Shown here: positions 14,949 to 15,872 of the stretch, in pieces
Position numbering within the stretch: the stretch's first letter is position 1
Layout of the letters: every line of letters starts with the position of its first letter
NCBI GenBank assembly: GCA_031257215.1
Contig: JAIRPC010000039.1
Location: forward strand, 1-15,872
Direction: 5' to 3'
From: Eubacteriales Family XIII. Incertae Sedis bacterium
Lineage (GTDB): Bacteria > Bacillota > Clostridia > Peptostreptococcales > Anaerovoracaceae
DNA length: 15,872 bases
Notes under the pieces: model-generated
The model's input: only the letters and a program-made list of their open reading frames with translations
The model's database searches: none
What the model was told of the DNA's origin: nothing
Made by a program: the position numbers and the translations under genes

Positions 14949-14973
14949 TATTTGTTTAGCATTTTAGTACAAT
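14945..14973 (+). promoter_or_regulatory. Candidate sigma-A promoter for the exported protein gene
   Basis: TTGATA (14945-14950), a 17-base spacer and TACAAT (14968-14973) form a near-consensus promoter. Transcription would start around 14980, leaving a leader of roughly 98 bases that contains two stem-loops and the ribosome site. Confidence 0.6.
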
Positions 14974-14986
14974 ATATTTTTACAAG

Positions 14987-15044
14987 AAAGAAATATTGGG
15001 TTTCTTTGGTTGCTGTGCGCAAGCGGCGGGAACCGGCAGCGCAC
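14987..15044 (+). promoter_or_regulatory. Two consecutive hairpins in the predicted 5' leader
   Basis: The first is AAAGAAA (14987-14993) pairing with TTTCTTT (15001-15007) around a 7-base loop. The second is GC-rich: GTGCGC (15015-15020) pairs with GCGCAC (15039-15044), with an inner CGG/CCG pairing. They end about 20 bases before the ribosome site, so they could affect mRNA stability or translation. I could not match the leader to a known riboswitch class. Confidence 0.4.
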
Positions 15045-15077
15045 CGTGGTTGGAAGTATTTATGGAGGGCTATACAA

Positions 15078-15872
15078 ATGAAAACAAACAGAATAGCTGT
15101 ATGCGCAATAATTGCTGTGTTGCTAGCCGCCACTGGGACGCTGTCCTTTGCGGACGGGGGTAAGCCTCGCGCGTCTGCCCATGTCGCTGACGGGTCTTTG
15201 AGCGGGGTCAGCATTGCTTTGGACAGCAAATCGTATGAGGGCTCGACCGCAAGCAGCATGCCGTGGGGCAGCAGCCTCACTTTCAAGGCAGAGGTCTATT
15301 GGGACGATGGGACAGCTGCAACGGGCAGCTTCGCGGCTGTGGACTGGTCGCTCAGCAGCCAGTCTGGCCTGGCTTCAAAGGTGTGGACAAAGAAATGGAT
15401 CGGCGGCGACGGCATTGCGAGAATCAAGCTGTTCGCGCCTTACGGATGGACAGGAAGCCTGACGCTGAAAGCGGTTTCCGCAAAGGACAGCTCGCGATCA
15501 GGCACGCAGGCTATCGGCGTTACCGACGGCACGGGGAAAACCGGCACACGGTATTTCAGCGGTCTGTTCGGGTATGACGAATTTGTGAACGGCCGCCCAG
15601 AGCAATGGGACAGCGCCAAGGGGACGTACTCCATGACGCTCGGCCCTGTTCCCGACGATATACAGCAAAACCCCAAAGCGCTCCCGGGCACATTCAGGTG
15701 GGTTGCATATGTGGACGACAGTTCGCCAGGCATTGAATACAAGGCCAATTCAACAATAACCTTGGCAGTTGACAGGTATGAGAGCTGTGGCATAGCAGCC
15801 AATGTCGACGTGCGGCACGATCCATTGGTGCCGCCGCCGCCAGTCAGATACTACAAACACATTTCAGGTGTG
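15078..15872 (+). CDS. Exported protein of unknown function, 3'-partial
   Basis: The frame starts at an ATG with GGAGG (15064-15068) at a spacing of 9 and stays open to the last base, giving 265 codons without a stop. The N-terminus is a clear Sec signal peptide: MKTNR, a hydrophobic run (about 6-20), then a likely cut after SFA (about residue 25). The visible mature part looks like an Ig-like or other beta-sandwich domain (about 43-130: a strand with VSIALD, FKAEVYWDDGT, VDWSLS, then LTLKAVS), followed by a second region with a YFSGLFGYDEF segment and a short proline run near residues 248-252. These fold suggestions are inference; I do not recognise a family. It is probably secreted or on the cell surface and is expressed divergently from the lipoprotein-ABC unit. 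Confidence 0.85.
   Translation, partial: MKTNRIAVCAIIAVLLAATGTLSFADGGKPRASAHVADGSLSGVSIALDSKSYEGSTASSMPWGSSLTFKAEVYWDDGTAATGSFAAVDWSLSSQSGLASKVWTKKWIGGDGIARIKLFAPYGWTGSLTLKAVSAKDSSRSGTQAIGVTDGTGKTGTRYFSGLFGYDEFVNGRPEQWDSAKGTYSMTLGPVPDDIQQNPKALPGTFRWVAYVDDSSPGIEYKANSTITLAVDRYESCGIAANVDVRHDPLVPPPPVRYYKHISGV

Larger units (their letters stand above)
14648..15077. other. AT-rich divergent intergenic control region
   Basis: This 430-base gap separates the minus-strand ABC unit from the plus-strand exported protein. From about 14650 to 15000 it is far more AT-rich than anything else here, with long A and T runs. It holds a candidate promoter for each direction, a GTATA-TTG-TATAC palindrome, a triple ACTTGA repeat, and a leader with two hairpins. 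I see no tRNA, small ORF with a ribosome site, or insertion-sequence remnant in it. Confidence 0.8.

Noticed and set aside
14980..15077. c-di-GMP riboswitch, suggested by the nearby HD-GYP gene
   Set aside because: The conserved landmarks of the type I aptamer (GGGCAAACC-like and GCAAAGCC-like stretches) are not present, and I cannot fit the type II fold by eye.
14873..15286. Minus-strand open frame (137 codons) across the AT-rich island
   Set aside because: It is antisense to the signal peptide and early mature part of the exported protein. Its end lies in AT-rich DNA containing the candidate promoter, and it shows no family resemblance.

Overview
The window reads like a GC-rich chromosome segment from a Gram-positive, probably anaerobic, bacterium of the Clostridia type. 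The reasons are a giant cell-surface protein made of Listeria-Bacteroides (Flg_new) repeats with Ig-like Big_2 domains, a Sec-type lipoprotein and another exported protein with no outer-membrane machinery in view, and a dCache hybrid histidine kinase beside a REC-HD-GYP regulator. Coding DNA is GC-rich with mostly G/C-ending codons. One intergenic island (about 14650-15000) is strikingly AT-rich. The taxonomic placement is an inference; no rRNA or other marker gene is present.

Layout: (1) 1-5652, plus strand: a giant repeat protein whose 5' end lies outside the window, with 19 complete repeats, the tail of another, a Pro-rich linker and two lysine-rich Big_2-like domains. (2) 5768-9583 and 9651-10787, plus strand: a 1271-residue hybrid sensor kinase (dCache, HisKA, HATPase, REC, HPt and a C-terminal helical module), followed by a REC-HD-GYP response regulator with an apparently complete c-di-GMP phosphodiesterase site. 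They plausibly form a phosphorelay that ends in c-di-GMP breakdown. (3) 10815-14647, minus strand, convergent with the regulator: a four-gene unit of lipoprotein, LolD/MacB-type ATPase and two FtsX-like permeases, with tight coupling (30-base gap, 14-base overlap, 1-base gap). (4) 14648-15077: an AT-rich divergent control region with a candidate sigma-A promoter for each direction and two hairpins in the plus-strand leader. (5) 15078-15872, plus strand: the start of an exported protein of unknown function that runs off the window.

The least ordinary feature is the kinase gene. At four places, all in loops or linkers between conserved domains, it carries repetitive low-complexity DNA with T-ending codons: a sensor-domain insert of about 180 residues, an insert inside the ATPase domain, the REC-HPt linker, and a segment after HPt. 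These contain three copies of one palindrome (ATTGCGGG..CCCGCAAT) translated in different frames, a 78-bp direct duplication, a 30-bp tandem repeat, an 18-base word shared between two inserts, and a run of GC hairpins. The simplest reading is that small palindromic repeats, normally intergenic, have repeatedly invaded this open reading frame while keeping it in frame, comparable in principle to the protein-coding palindromic elements of Rickettsia.
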